Positions 53,001-59,238 of a DNA stretch of 64,000 nt are shown here, one piece after another. The stretch's first letter is position 1. Every line of letters begins with the position of its first letter. The notes below the pieces were generated by a model. It was given only the letters and a program-made list of their open reading frames with translations. It searched no databases and was not told the origin of the DNA. The position numbers and the translations under genes were made by a program. Source of the DNA: Gymnorhina tibicen (lineage: Eukaryota > Chordata > Aves > Passeriformes > Artamidae); NCBI GenBank assembly GCA_013399875.1, contig VXAZ01000601.1:255582-319581 (forward strand), in the 5' to 3' direction.

Positions 53001-56000
53001 ATATACATCATAATCTTTATGAAAACAAAATGTGATATTTCATTATTTCTAATATATTTTTGAACAACAATGTGCAAATGCAGAAAATTAAATGCAGGTT
53101 TTTTTCTTCCAATGTAATACCAAGCTACATAGAAGGCTCTCTGTCACATGGCAGTTTTTAACAACTATCTGAAAATCACTGTCTTGTCTCCACTAACCTC
53201 TATTCCCATTCTCTTACCTGTTATCAAGGCAGAGTGGTAATATCCACAGGATACAGAGGAAACAGGTTTACCAATATCCACTTTACAGGGGACACTGACA
53301 GAGGCTTCATTGGCCAGGCCTATCTGACCTTCTGAATTATCACCCCACACAAAGAGCTGCCCATCCTCTAAAATGAAGACACAGATAGTTAATAGATTTT
53401 AAACAAAAACTAATAAAAAGTTAATCTATTTATTGAAGAGTATTTCAGAAACTCTGTGTATGATATCACTGACTGTCATGATCTCAGGGATATAAAATTA
53501 TAATTCAACACAATGCAAAAAGGGAGTGAGAAGTAAGAGCGTACTCCTTAAGCTTTCCAAAAGTGACATAGAACACTTACACATCTGCTGATGTTAGACC
53601 ATAAACAGCAACAGAAAAAGTACTATGTAAAAAAAATTCCTTCAGAAAAAGGAAGACTGAGTGTGTGAGACAATTCAGTTGCCAGAGGTCAGTATGAAAA
53701 TATTACAGTGAATTGAAGGCATCTCCTTTCTAGGTGCAAATCAACCCTTTCTCATTCTTCCAAACTTATTCTCTGTTCTGACTTTGGCAGACATCCCACT
53801 TATTCCTGCCTTATCTTTCAGTTTTCCTCACAGGTGGTTATATAGCCCAGCTTCATTTTGCTTTCCTTAAGCTACAACAGTAGATGTTCCAGCTTTATTA
53901 AGACCAGCTTTTATTGAAACAAAGACCAATGGCAACAGTGAAAACAAACAAAGAAACAAGAAAAAGGCAGTGAACAACATGAAAATCTCTAGTTTCTTCT
54001 AGAAGAGATAAGGTCTTCTCTATGCATATTCCTTATTGGTGGGAAGTAAGTTGTGAATAAAAAGGTACCACTTACAGTGCTACAGAGATGCTGCTAGGAG
54101 CTAAAATAATTCAAAATCATCCTAAAAATCTCAGGAGAATGTCAGCAAATGGCATAAAAAACCCAAAAACCAAGCAAGCAGGCTAGCATCTCTCTCAAGT
54201 TCTGAAATTACAGCCTCAATAACTTACCCTAAACATGTACAGAAAAACTGCTTTACAGCAAGACTTGAGAAATTGCATTATAGGGTAATAAAGGACCACC
54301 TATCCAGTGACTGCACGTATTGTAACTATGTGGATTTCAGCATGTTGTGATGGTATAATTCTGCCACCTGAGAAACAGGTGAGAAGCTCAGCCTCTCCCA
54401 CAATTAGTAAGGAATGATACAGCTGTGCAGCCTGTACCTGTGGACCACAATAGTTGCAGTAAGAAGTGGAATTAGAGATGCTTAGTTTTCACAGGATTCA
54501 TGTTTTGTAGCTGCTTTCCCTGGAAATAAACAGAAGATCTTTTTTCCCTTTTGAGGGTATTTATATTGTCTCTCTTTTGTAAGGATTCCTACTAAACTTT
54601 CACAAAAACGCCAAGAAGTTAATGAGACACACACACTCCTTACCAGACCATGTTAAAATAGGCAGGTGGCTGTCAAAAAATGACTGTGGCTACCAAGGAA
54701 AGAAGACAGTGAGGATAGAAAATGCACCCACATATGCAGACAGAATGCTGGAATAAATGTCTTTCTGGAACACCATGCTGGACACATATAAATAGATTTT
54801 ATTACCAGTTGCTCATACCAGTTACTGCTGCTGAGGTGTATGATCCAGCTGACAGTTGCTTGATCTTGTGCTGGTTGGTAAAAAAACTAATTAAATGAAA
54901 TGTGGTCCTTTCCTCTGTGTCACCTAATCCCAGCTGGCCTTCACTGTTACCTCCAGCAGCATAGACATTTCCTTTTTCTGCGTACAGAAAAGCACAGGTA
55001 ATACACAGAATGAAGAAACCAGAGCAAGTAATTTAATTTTCAATGGAAAAAGCATCACAAAAATGTTAGGGTCTATTGCCCTGAAATACCCTGCAGCTGA
55101 AATTAGCAGTTTCCATTGTAGCTAGTAAGTTTTTCCCACACACAGTTGGATCAGAACTTCCTGAAGGCCTTACATGTATTTCGACTGCATTCCCCACTAT
55201 TCTGGAGACTGATCCAAAAAATAAATACGATTGGAAGTTCTGCAAAAGCTCTGAGAAAATGACTACTGGTGGCCCTGGCAGCGAGAAGCAGCTCCTTTCA
55301 CAAATAATGTATATTTCAAGATAAAGTTGGAGGAAAAGGGTGAATGATGTCACACACAAGAAAAACTGAAGCTGTATTAGTACATAAATTAAAGAAATTA
55401 ATGACTTGGTAGTTTTGAGTACTGTGAATGAAATATATTTTTACTTAGTTTTTTATTAGAAATATTTTACTTATTTTAATATTTAAATAACTTCCAATTT
55501 AATTAACAAGGTATTTTTTTAAGAATCTTGAAGTTAACGCTGATGACAGATATCTTCAACTTTAGAGAACTTTAAGATTTATATTTTTAATTTTAGTATG
55601 TTTCACATCTGAAGTGCTCATCTATGATGAAACAGATATGACCTATTATTACCACAAACCCAGACAGAAGTGTGATAAATAAACTGACATATAATTTATA
55701 AATGGTCCTTGCTATATAAATGGCCACAAATTATCTAGCCATTGTGTACACCAAAGGTGACTAATATTTACCTTGTGCAGCCTTGCATACTCAATTGTTA
55801 TTAAATGTTCTGTTTTATTCTAATAATCTTATTTACAGTGCTCAGGGTCTCCACATATATAAACCTCCTAATAATCAAGCAATCCTCTTTATAACATTAC
55901 TGAAAGCTAAAGGATTGCAACCATAAAGATGGTTATTCCATTACATAAATTATGGAAGCATGACAAGAACCTTCATAAATTCTCTGTATATTATATCTCT

Positions 56001-59000
56001 ACAAATTTATTTTTAAGTTTAAATTTACAGTTTATTTATTTATAGCTTAAGAAAGCAACTTGTCATTGAAATAGCAGACTATGTTGTATAACCAAACATG
56101 CAACAAAATTTGAAGACTTGAAAACATTCAGTTCTACTATATTTATTCAAATATATAACTTCACACTAATAAAGATTATTTGTCTACAGTAAATTTGAGT
56201 ACAGATGCATATAAAAATAACAATATATCTTTACAGAGCTGAAAGGAAATATTCATAATTGTTAACCATACCTCAAATACCAGCAAGAAATTTTTCCATG
56301 TCTATTACTAGGAAACTACTATCTAACATTATTTTATAAATGCATTGGCTCAGAATAAATAAAAAAATTCTAAAAAATTCCAAATTCAAAGAACTGGATG
56401 TCAAACTCCTAAGTTTTAGCAGTCCCATTTTAATTTATTTTTCCTTCCTCAACACTTCTAGAGTTCCTAATGTAATTTTACACGAAAGCAAAGGAAGAAA
56501 CGTATCTTGAATATGTATGAAACAGAGGTTACATACCTGTGTAAACTAAAGTGTGGTTTCTTCCACAAACAGCAAGTTTTGGTTTTTCTGGTTTTAAAGC
56601 TAAGAATTAAAACCAAAGAGGAGAGAAAGTTACAAAAAAGCTAAAAGCTCGTTCAACAACAAAATGCTCTATGCTCTAGAGGGTGCTCTGATTTCTTCTT
56701 TTCACATTTTTACCAACAAAATTATTACAAGATTCGTTGCCAATTTGAATCTAGCACATGACTTATCAAATCAGTATTCCTCCAAGGTAAGAAAATAGGT
56801 CAGACCTTAAAAACTTAAAACACTCAAGCTAACTTGGTGCTGGTTACTTCACCCCAATGCCACAGTCCCTGGAACTTAGCATTTATGGGATATGACTCTA
56901 AGAATATATTAAGTTGCAGGATAAAATTAATGATTTAAGCTGTCTTCAGTTTTCATTAACAGTACTATTGTTACTTCACTCTTAGACTTTTCCCACTATT
57001 GCAAATGTCTGAAACCATACTGTTCCTTTGTCTTACCATTCCTACCTCCCTTCATTGTGCTCACATCCCTCTTCTGCTCTGTTCTGATCTCTTCCTGATT
57101 ACTGAACTCAATTGCAGAGCACAGCCCTACCTGGACTAGTGCCCACACTTTTTTGCACATATCATCTTGTCTCAATTTCAGCTGAGTTACCACCAATGAG
57201 AGTGCCATTGTCTGCACTTCCCTGCAGTCTGGTCACTTTGAAAGACTGGGAATACATGTGAGAGGATCAGGAGTTACTTTGGTGGGAAAGAGAGAATACA
57301 GAGGTTCTTATTCTCCTATGACAAGTGCACTCCATTTCAGAAAAAGAGAGGAAAAATGTCTCCCTGACTTTTCCATCCTTGTTCTAGTTACTGTTCATTG
57401 TCAACAAATTATCTTCTCTCAGTCATGTCCATGTACCCTATACAATGTTCTAAACCAGGATTATTTCTACATAATAAATCTTTAATTGCTTTTCCACTGC
57501 ACTACTCCATAAAAAAGCCAGCAACAATCATCCCTTTCACAAACCCTTTTTCAGTCCTTCCAGATCAAATTTCATCAGCTCTTTAACATTCAGATTAAAG
57601 ACTGTCTACCAAGTCACCAAATAAATGTATTTACTCAAGCACGAACTGCCTCTGGTCTATCACACAGACAAAAACTTAAATTTTCCAAATTCAGGTTCCG
57701 CCTCTCCTATCCAACACCTACCACTACCATCAGGCTGGAACCATAACAGTTCCAATGGTGGCTTCTTCCTATAATGTTTATATCCCAAAACTCTGTCTCC
57801 AACTTCAGAGATGATCTTAATCAGCTCTTCAGAAGCCTGTGCTCCCTAACCTTCCTCCCACTTAATGCTAATCAATTGTATTTTATGAGGCATGCCATAT
57901 TTACAATGTTGCAGGTGATTTTTCATAACCAATGTCATTAGTCTCTAACCAAGTCCCAGAAAATATCTTCTCAGAAAACATGCAGACACAACCATTTGGC
58001 TCCAAGCAGAAACTGAAATGTGTCCTTGCAACCCCATTCCCAAAGCCAAGGGATGACCAAATGCTAGTGAGAAAAGCTCCAGGAATTCCCCCTGCAGCCT
58101 ACTGCCAAGAGAAAAAAGATACCCCCCTTGTGACTTTTTTCAGTGGATGCCAGGTCTGGTTTGAATTGCTGTCATCTTCTCTTTGTCTTTTATTTTCCAT
58201 TGCAATTTGACAGTAAACCCAAAACTTGAAACCCAATCCAACTAAGCCAAGGTAAGAATCAATCTCTCACATGGCTGAAAGAAGATGTGTACCTGAGAGT
58301 AGCTGCATTCTCCCTCTGAAGTGAAATAGAGACAGGAGCAAATAAAGGACAGTAGAATAAACTAAATCAGGAAGAACAGAGTTTGAACAAGCAGGATAAT
58401 TTGTTTTTAACAATAAGCTAACAGATTGATCTGCTGGCAGAAAGAGTGAAGATAAACATTTAATAGTGAAAAGAAATGTGTTAATGGGATAGATCTGACT
58501 TGACATAAGTAAGGGGATAGGGAAAAGTATTGACTTAGCTTTGTTTGACAAGATAAAAACAGCTAGGAAAGATTAAGAAGATCACAGTGCAATAAAAACA
58601 TATTTTCCAGCCTGTAGGAATTTATTTTACTGCCTCATAAAAACATATTTACATTTATGCCCCCTTGGACATTTCTTATACTTGTTAAAAATGTAGCAGT
58701 ACTTGTGAAAAGTTTCTGATAGATTTTTTTCATATACAAAGTTCCTAAGACAAGAGTGACGCAGAGGTTACACCATGCTGTTGGAACTCTGGTTTCTAAC
58801 ACATAGACAATGCAGAGACCAAGAATCTGATTATTGTCTGCTGTAAAAAATGAAGATGTGGTTTGTCACAAAAGGCAAATACTACATAAAATCAGACCCC
58901 TCAAAAATGACAGGATTCTATGTATCTGAAGTAATTTTCAGATGCAAAAGGACTCAGAATCTGAAGTAATGGAAAATCAGTCAGGGATCCTTTTGAGCTG

Positions 59001-59238
59001 CCTTCATGATCTTGTGCAGTAATGTGTACACGTGATAAATAATCAGTTAGTTTGGAATCACATCCTACAAAGTACCTTTTTGCAAGGGTCTCCTTTCAAA
59101 AAGACGGAAAAAAAAAAAGAAGAAGAAGAGAAAAATCACACAAACCTTTAACACATGTTGGTTTGCTGACAGTGTTCTTTGATCCTAGTCCTAACTGGCC
59201 CCAGTCGTTACTGCCGAACATGTATAGTTTACCTTTCC
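16340..59238 (-). CDS. RPGR: RPGR, spliced gene, 5'-truncated (human-equivalent exons 3-19)
   Basis: RPGR is a ciliary regulator. Its RCC1-like propeller binds RPGRIP1 and PDE6D at the photoreceptor connecting cilium, where it acts in transport and actin/tubulin control (family knowledge). Here, eleven exons from 59238 to 34886 give 1424 coding bases that follow the human protein blade by blade. Their lengths equal the human ones (93, 63, 159, 150, 159, 156, 125 bp for exons 3-9) or nearly so (180, 166, 107, 66 bp for exons 10-13). A large exon from 33884 then ends as the ORF15 form at 31034, or splices from 32553 to four further exons ending at 16340. All junctions are GT-AG and phase-compatible. 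Exons 1 and 2 were not found; the start codon is probably beyond 64000. The human neighbours are SRPX (3' side) and OTC (5' side), and neither is recognisable here. Assignment rests on recalled human sequence, not on a search. Confidence 0.97.
16562..17526 (-). other. RPGR: RPGR intron 18
   Basis: A 965-base intron between GTTTGT and TTTTTTCACTTCAG. It holds a short G-run near 17203-17211 and no exon or element I can identify. Confidence 0.75.
17527..17615 (-). CDS. RPGR: RPGR exon 18 of constitutive isoform
   Basis: The 89-bp exon encodes (E)[20 protein letters not shown], then TGGIVGKKK. It corresponds to the human segment with LENSETTPSKDMKKTKK. The acceptor is TATTATTGTAG before 17615 and the donor is AAAAAAAG|GTTTGT after 17527. 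It starts with two bases of a split codon and ends in phase 0, joining FSLFKRKP of the last exon. The layout KKK|FSLFKR parallels human KK|IFLFKR. Confidence 0.82.
17616..18892 (-). other. RPGR: RPGR intron 17
   Basis: This 1.3-kb AT-rich intron runs from GTAAGA to TTGTAG. A 92-codon plus-strand frame at 17990-18268 shows no recognisable product. No repeats were recognised. Confidence 0.7.
18893..18932 (-). CDS. RPGR: RPGR exon 17 of constitutive isoform
   Basis: The 40-bp micro-exon encodes [13 protein letters not shown] plus one base. The acceptor is TTTTTTGGTCAATAG, after a T-run, before 18932. The donor is CAGG|GTAAGA after 18893, a very good match to consensus. It turns the phase-0 end of the Glu-rich exon into the +1 phase required by the exon at 17615. 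That phase fit is the main argument for it. No direct human alignment was recognised, as this part of the family evolves fast. Confidence 0.72.
18933..19146 (-). other. RPGR: RPGR intron 16
   Basis: A short 214-base intron bounded by GTAAAA and a T-run plus CAATAG. Nothing else is seen. Confidence 0.7.
19147..19395 (-). CDS. RPGR: RPGR exon 16 of constitutive isoform (poly-Glu)
   Basis: The 249-bp exon (83 codons, phase 0 at both ends) encodes [20 protein letters not shown], a run of about eleven glutamates, then [20 protein letters not shown], and ends [10 protein letters not shown]. The donor is GGAGAG|GTAAAA after 19147. The acceptor is put at TTTTGTCCAAG before 19395. It keeps phase 0 as in human, but its pyrimidine tract is modest and other AGs lie upstream at about 19416-19464. 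Human exon 16 is acidic but lacks such a long Glu run. The run is coded by a GAA (plus-strand TTC) microsatellite at about 19305-19338. Confidence 0.75.
19305..19338. repeat. RPGR: TTC/GAA microsatellite coding for poly-Glu
   Basis: About eleven consecutive TTC triplets on the plus strand, read as GAA on the minus strand, within RPGR exon 16. Confidence 0.9.
20985..21078. repeat. TA-rich minisatellite
   Basis: Repeating GTATATATATATGTATCATG units (about 22-24 bases) decay into plain TA repeats. Several short inverted repeats result. Confidence 0.85.
22941..23135 (-). other. Unidentified open frame in RPGR intron, possible alternative exon or gene fragment
   Basis: A 64-codon stop-free frame has no good start codon. 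It includes [20 protein letters not shown], then [20 protein letters not shown], then [15 protein letters not shown] and TAA at 22941-22943. The hydrophilic, Lys/Glu-rich end looks protein-like. CTGTTTAG at about 23083-23090 (minus strand) could serve as an acceptor. It lies in the same orientation as RPGR, between its large exon and exon 16. I do not recognise a family; it may be an alternative RPGR 3' exon, a retrocopy fragment or chance. Confidence 0.25.
30522..30527 (-). promoter_or_regulatory. Candidate polyadenylation signal ATTAAA for the ORF15 transcript
   Basis: ATTAAA is read on the minus strand about 510 bases after the ORF15 stop. I saw no AATAAA between the stop and this site. 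Use is unproven; further AATAAA words occur at about 29922 and 29674. Confidence 0.3.
30528..31033 (-). other. RPGR: Probable 3' untranslated region of the RPGR ORF15 transcript
   Basis: This is AT-rich non-coding sequence directly after the TAG at 31034-31036 and before the first plausible poly(A) word. Its end is a guess. No open frame or repeat is recognised in it. Confidence 0.4.
31034..33884 (-). CDS. RPGR: RPGR exon 14/15-ORF15, Glu-rich terminal exon
   Basis: The large exon starts AAGAACAATAAA after the acceptor GGAATAG and follows exon 13 in phase 0. The first 440 or so codons are Lys/Ser/Glu-rich linker with a 25-residue tandem repeat. An almost pure Glu/Gly tract follows, which in the family is polyglutamylated by TTLL5. 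The exon ends in a basic domain, [20 protein letters not shown] plus HYLTLK, with TAG at 31034-31036. Human ends [17 protein letters not shown]. As assembled the frame breaks near 32090-31999, at a single N and a 268-base duplicated unit. Without that unit the exon is 2583 bp, exactly 861 codons including the stop. Human splits this span into exon 14 and exon 15 with an intron; none is needed here. The pyrimidine tract before the acceptor is moderate. Confidence 0.93.
31825..32266. repeat. Identical 174-base direct repeat flanking a single N (probable misassembly)
   Basis: Bases 31825-31998 recur at 32093-32266 with no difference that I can see; the offset is 268. The first copy ends exactly at the N (31999). 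The 93 bases between N and second copy (32000-32092) resemble 31344-31448, the Glu-rich tract further on. The offset is not a multiple of three and accounts exactly for the frame change of the ORF15 exon across this point. A real duplication is possible but would cut off the conserved C-terminus. Confidence 0.88.
31999..31999. other. RPGR: Single unknown base (N) in the ORF15 exon
   Basis: One N at the joint of two incompatible pieces of the ORF15 repeat. It is probably a scaffold join and not a simple base-call failure. Confidence 0.9.
32553..33884 (-). CDS. RPGR: RPGR exon 14/15, constitutive-isoform form
   Basis: Within the ORF15 exon, a strong donor ATG|GTGAGTGAG follows 32553 and encodes Met|Val-Ser-Glu-Gly when read through. 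In human the exon 15 donor sits at the same place, AE|VSEG, so the alternative splice is conserved. The resulting coding length is 1332 bp (444 codons, phase 0). It joins in frame to the Glu-rich exon starting at 19395. This segment ends before the glutamate/glycine repeat, so the constitutive form skips that tract and the basic C-terminus. Donor position and phase are read directly; use of the site is inferred from the human gene. Confidence 0.8.
32848..32997 (-). repeat. RPGR: 75-bp tandem duplication inside the RPGR ORF15 exon
   Basis: Two adjacent 25-residue units share [15 protein letters not shown] and sit 75 bases apart (compare GATCAGATTCCTCCTC at 32858 and 32933 on the plus strand). 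The unit keeps the frame. The copies differ at several bases, so this is an old in-frame duplication and not an assembly copy. Confidence 0.85.
33885..34885 (-). other. RPGR: RPGR intron 13
   Basis: An AT-rich 1-kb intron between exon 13 and the large exon. No element was recognised. Confidence 0.8.
34886..34951 (-). CDS. RPGR: RPGR exon 13 (linker)
   Basis: The 66-bp exon encodes [19 protein letters not shown] plus KQK. Human is THIMSLNSNEKSLKLSPVQ plus KQK, with the same 22 codons and phase 0 at both ends. The acceptor is TATTTTTTGCAG before 34951. The donor is AGAAG|GTACTG after 34886. It is too short to appear as a free open frame. Confidence 0.94.
34952..36707 (-). other. RPGR: RPGR intron 12
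   Basis: A 1.76-kb intron. It contains the 28-base perfect palindrome at 36544-36571 and otherwise unremarkable AT-rich sequence. Confidence 0.8.
36544..36571. repeat. 28-bp perfect palindrome of AGTACT units
   Basis: TCAGTACTAGTACT followed by its exact reverse complement, then a partial further copy to about 36588. It lies inside RPGR intron 12. Confidence 0.9.
36708..36814 (-). CDS. RPGR: RPGR exon 12 (linker)
   Basis: The 107-bp exon is recognised by its end, [12 protein letters not shown], against human ESLGETTDILNM. Upstream, [19 protein letters not shown] is acidic and not clearly alignable. It is 15 bp longer than the human exon (92 bp) but in the same phase. The acceptor is ACCTTATAG and the donor is AATATG|GTAATA, which is weak at its exon side. 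Confidence 0.9.
36815..38136 (-). other. RPGR: RPGR intron 11
   Basis: A 1.3-kb AT-rich intron; I see no element or exon in it. Confidence 0.8.
38137..38302 (-). CDS. RPGR: RPGR exon 11 (linker)
   Basis: The 166-bp exon begins [20 protein letters not shown], which aligns with human ERSPDSFSMRRTLPPIEGT; after that it is diverged. The donor chosen is GAAAAAG|GTGAAG after 38137. It leaves one base of a split codon, the same phase as the 169-bp human exon. The frame stays open about 30 bases beyond that donor before a stop, so the donor call is supported by phase rather than forced by a stop. Confidence 0.9.
38303..39191 (-). other. RPGR: RPGR intron 10
   Basis: A 0.9-kb intron from GTGAGT to CTTCCAAAG; nothing else recognised. 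Confidence 0.8.
39192..39371 (-). CDS. RPGR: RPGR exon 10 (end of propeller and basic linker)
   Basis: The 180-bp exon starts [14 protein letters not shown], which closes the last blade (human [14 protein letters not shown]), and ends ARIRRRER (human ARMRRRER). The stretch between is diverged and two codons shorter than the 186-bp human exon. The acceptor is TTTGAGCTGTAG and the donor is GAGAGG|GTGAGT. Both ends are phase 0. Confidence 0.95.
39372..40526 (-). other. RPGR: RPGR intron 9
   Basis: A 1.15-kb AT-rich intron; nothing else recognised. Confidence 0.8.
40527..40651 (-). CDS. RPGR: RPGR exon 9 (propeller blade)
   Basis: The 125-bp exon encodes (D)[20 protein letters not shown], then [21 protein letters not shown]. 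Human reads [20 protein letters not shown] and [21 protein letters not shown]. The acceptor is CGCATGCAG before 40651. The donor is TTTTG|GTAAAA after 40527, so the exon ends on a complete codon as in human. The GDGRHGKLG motif is fully conserved. Confidence 0.96.
40652..41155 (-). other. RPGR: RPGR intron 8
   Basis: A 504-base intron from GTATGG to CGCATGCAG; nothing else recognised. Confidence 0.8.
41156..41311 (-). CDS. RPGR: RPGR exon 8 (propeller blade)
   Basis: The 156-bp exon encodes (E)[19 protein letters not shown], then [17 protein letters not shown], then [15 protein letters not shown]. Human reads [19 protein letters not shown] and ISYISCGENHTALIT. The middle segment is more basic than the human one. 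The acceptor is TGATTTCAG before 41311 and the donor is AGCAG|GTATGG after 41156. Length and phase equal those of human exon 8. Confidence 0.97.
43390..43842 (-). mobile_element. CR1 LINE fragment, 3' end (about 450 bp)
   Basis: On the plus strand it opens CACAGAATCATAGAATGG, then TTTGGGTTGGAAGAGACC, and runs through CTTGAACGCTTCCAGGGATG, CCTAATATCCAATCTAAACC and TCTTTCTTGTAGGCTCCCTT. This is the well-known reverse complement of the avian CR1 3' region, whose tail is an ATTCTATG repeat. The element is therefore on the minus strand, in RPGR intron 7, and 5'-truncated as usual. No reverse transcriptase is included. Confidence 0.93.
43869..43902. repeat. ATT/ACT triplet microsatellite
   Basis: Five to six ATT units followed by about five ACT units, directly after the CR1 copy. 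Confidence 0.85.
48117..48275 (-). CDS. RPGR: RPGR exon 7 (propeller blade)
   Basis: The 159-bp exon encodes (G)[17 protein letters not shown], then [20 protein letters not shown], then [15 protein letters not shown]. Human reads DGELYVFGEPENGKLGL and [15 protein letters not shown]. The acceptor is TATTTTCACAG before 48275 and the donor is ACAG|GTATGC after 48117. Length and phase equal those of human exon 7. The acidic and aromatic residues of the blade core are retained. Confidence 0.97.
48276..53217 (-). other. RPGR: RPGR intron 6
   Basis: A 4.9-kb intron carrying a CR1 copy at 48682-48970 close to its 3' (exon 7) end. No other element or exon is recognised. Confidence 0.8.
48682..48970 (-). 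mobile_element. CR1 LINE fragment in RPGR intron 6
   Basis: Plus-strand phrases such as GGAATATCTCCAGTGAGGG, CTCCACAGCCTCTCTGGACA, CTCATGTTCAGGTGGATCTT and CCATTGCTGGGCACCATGGA belong to the body of avian CR1 3' ends in reverse complement. The tail repeat is missing, so both ends are truncated or diverged. Boundaries are approximate. Confidence 0.85.
53218..53367 (-). CDS. RPGR: RPGR exon 6 (propeller blade)
   Basis: The 150-bp exon encodes (E)[20 protein letters not shown], then [20 protein letters not shown], then GYYHSALIT. The human counterpart contains [17 protein letters not shown] and [19 protein letters not shown]. Both RCC1 signatures, [10 protein letters not shown] and SCGYYHSA, are intact. 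The acceptor is TTCATTTTAG and the donor is ACAG|GTAAGA. Length and phase equal those of the human exon. Confidence 0.97.
53368..54818 (-). other. RPGR: RPGR intron 5
   Basis: A 1.45-kb intron with no recognised element. Confidence 0.8.
54819..54977 (-). CDS. RPGR: RPGR exon 5 (propeller blade)
   Basis: The 159-bp exon, the same length as in human, encodes (E)[19 protein letters not shown], then [16 protein letters not shown], then [17 protein letters not shown]. These correspond to human [35 protein letters not shown] and [17 protein letters not shown]. The acceptor is TGTACGCAG before 54977 and the donor is ACTG|GTATGA after 54819. The phase is +1 on both sides, matching exons 4 and 6. Confidence 0.96.
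54978..56536 (-). other. RPGR: RPGR intron 4
   Basis: A very AT-rich 1.56-kb intron with no recognised element. Confidence 0.8.
56537..56599 (-). CDS. RPGR: RPGR exon 4 (propeller blade)
   Basis: The 63-bp exon encodes (A)[20 protein letters not shown], against human [21 protein letters not shown]. The Cys-Gly-Arg-Asn-His-Thr motif is a typical RCC1-repeat core. The acceptor is ATTCTTAG before 56599 and the donor is ACAG|GTATGT after 56537. The split Ala and Glu codons join correctly to exons 3 and 5. Its length equals the human exon. It is too short to stand out as an open frame. Confidence 0.95.
56600..59145 (-). other. RPGR: RPGR intron 3
   Basis: A 2.5-kb intron. Its 5' end carries an A-run and GAA repeat (plus-strand view) at about 59107-59130. 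Scattered open frames have no recognisable product. Confidence 0.8.
59146..59238 (-). CDS. RPGR: RPGR exon 3 (propeller blade)
   Basis: The 93-bp exon reads [22 protein letters not shown]...KPTCVK, matching the human RCC1 repeat [20 protein letters not shown]. The acceptor is a T-rich tract ending TTTTTTTTCAG before 59238. The donor is AAAG|GTTTGT after 59146. The exon enters with two bases of a split codon and leaves after one base, as the human 93-bp exon does. It is the first RPGR exon visible in the window. A purine-rich simple tract (A-run plus GAA repeats) lies just inside the following intron at about 59107-59130. Confidence 0.96.
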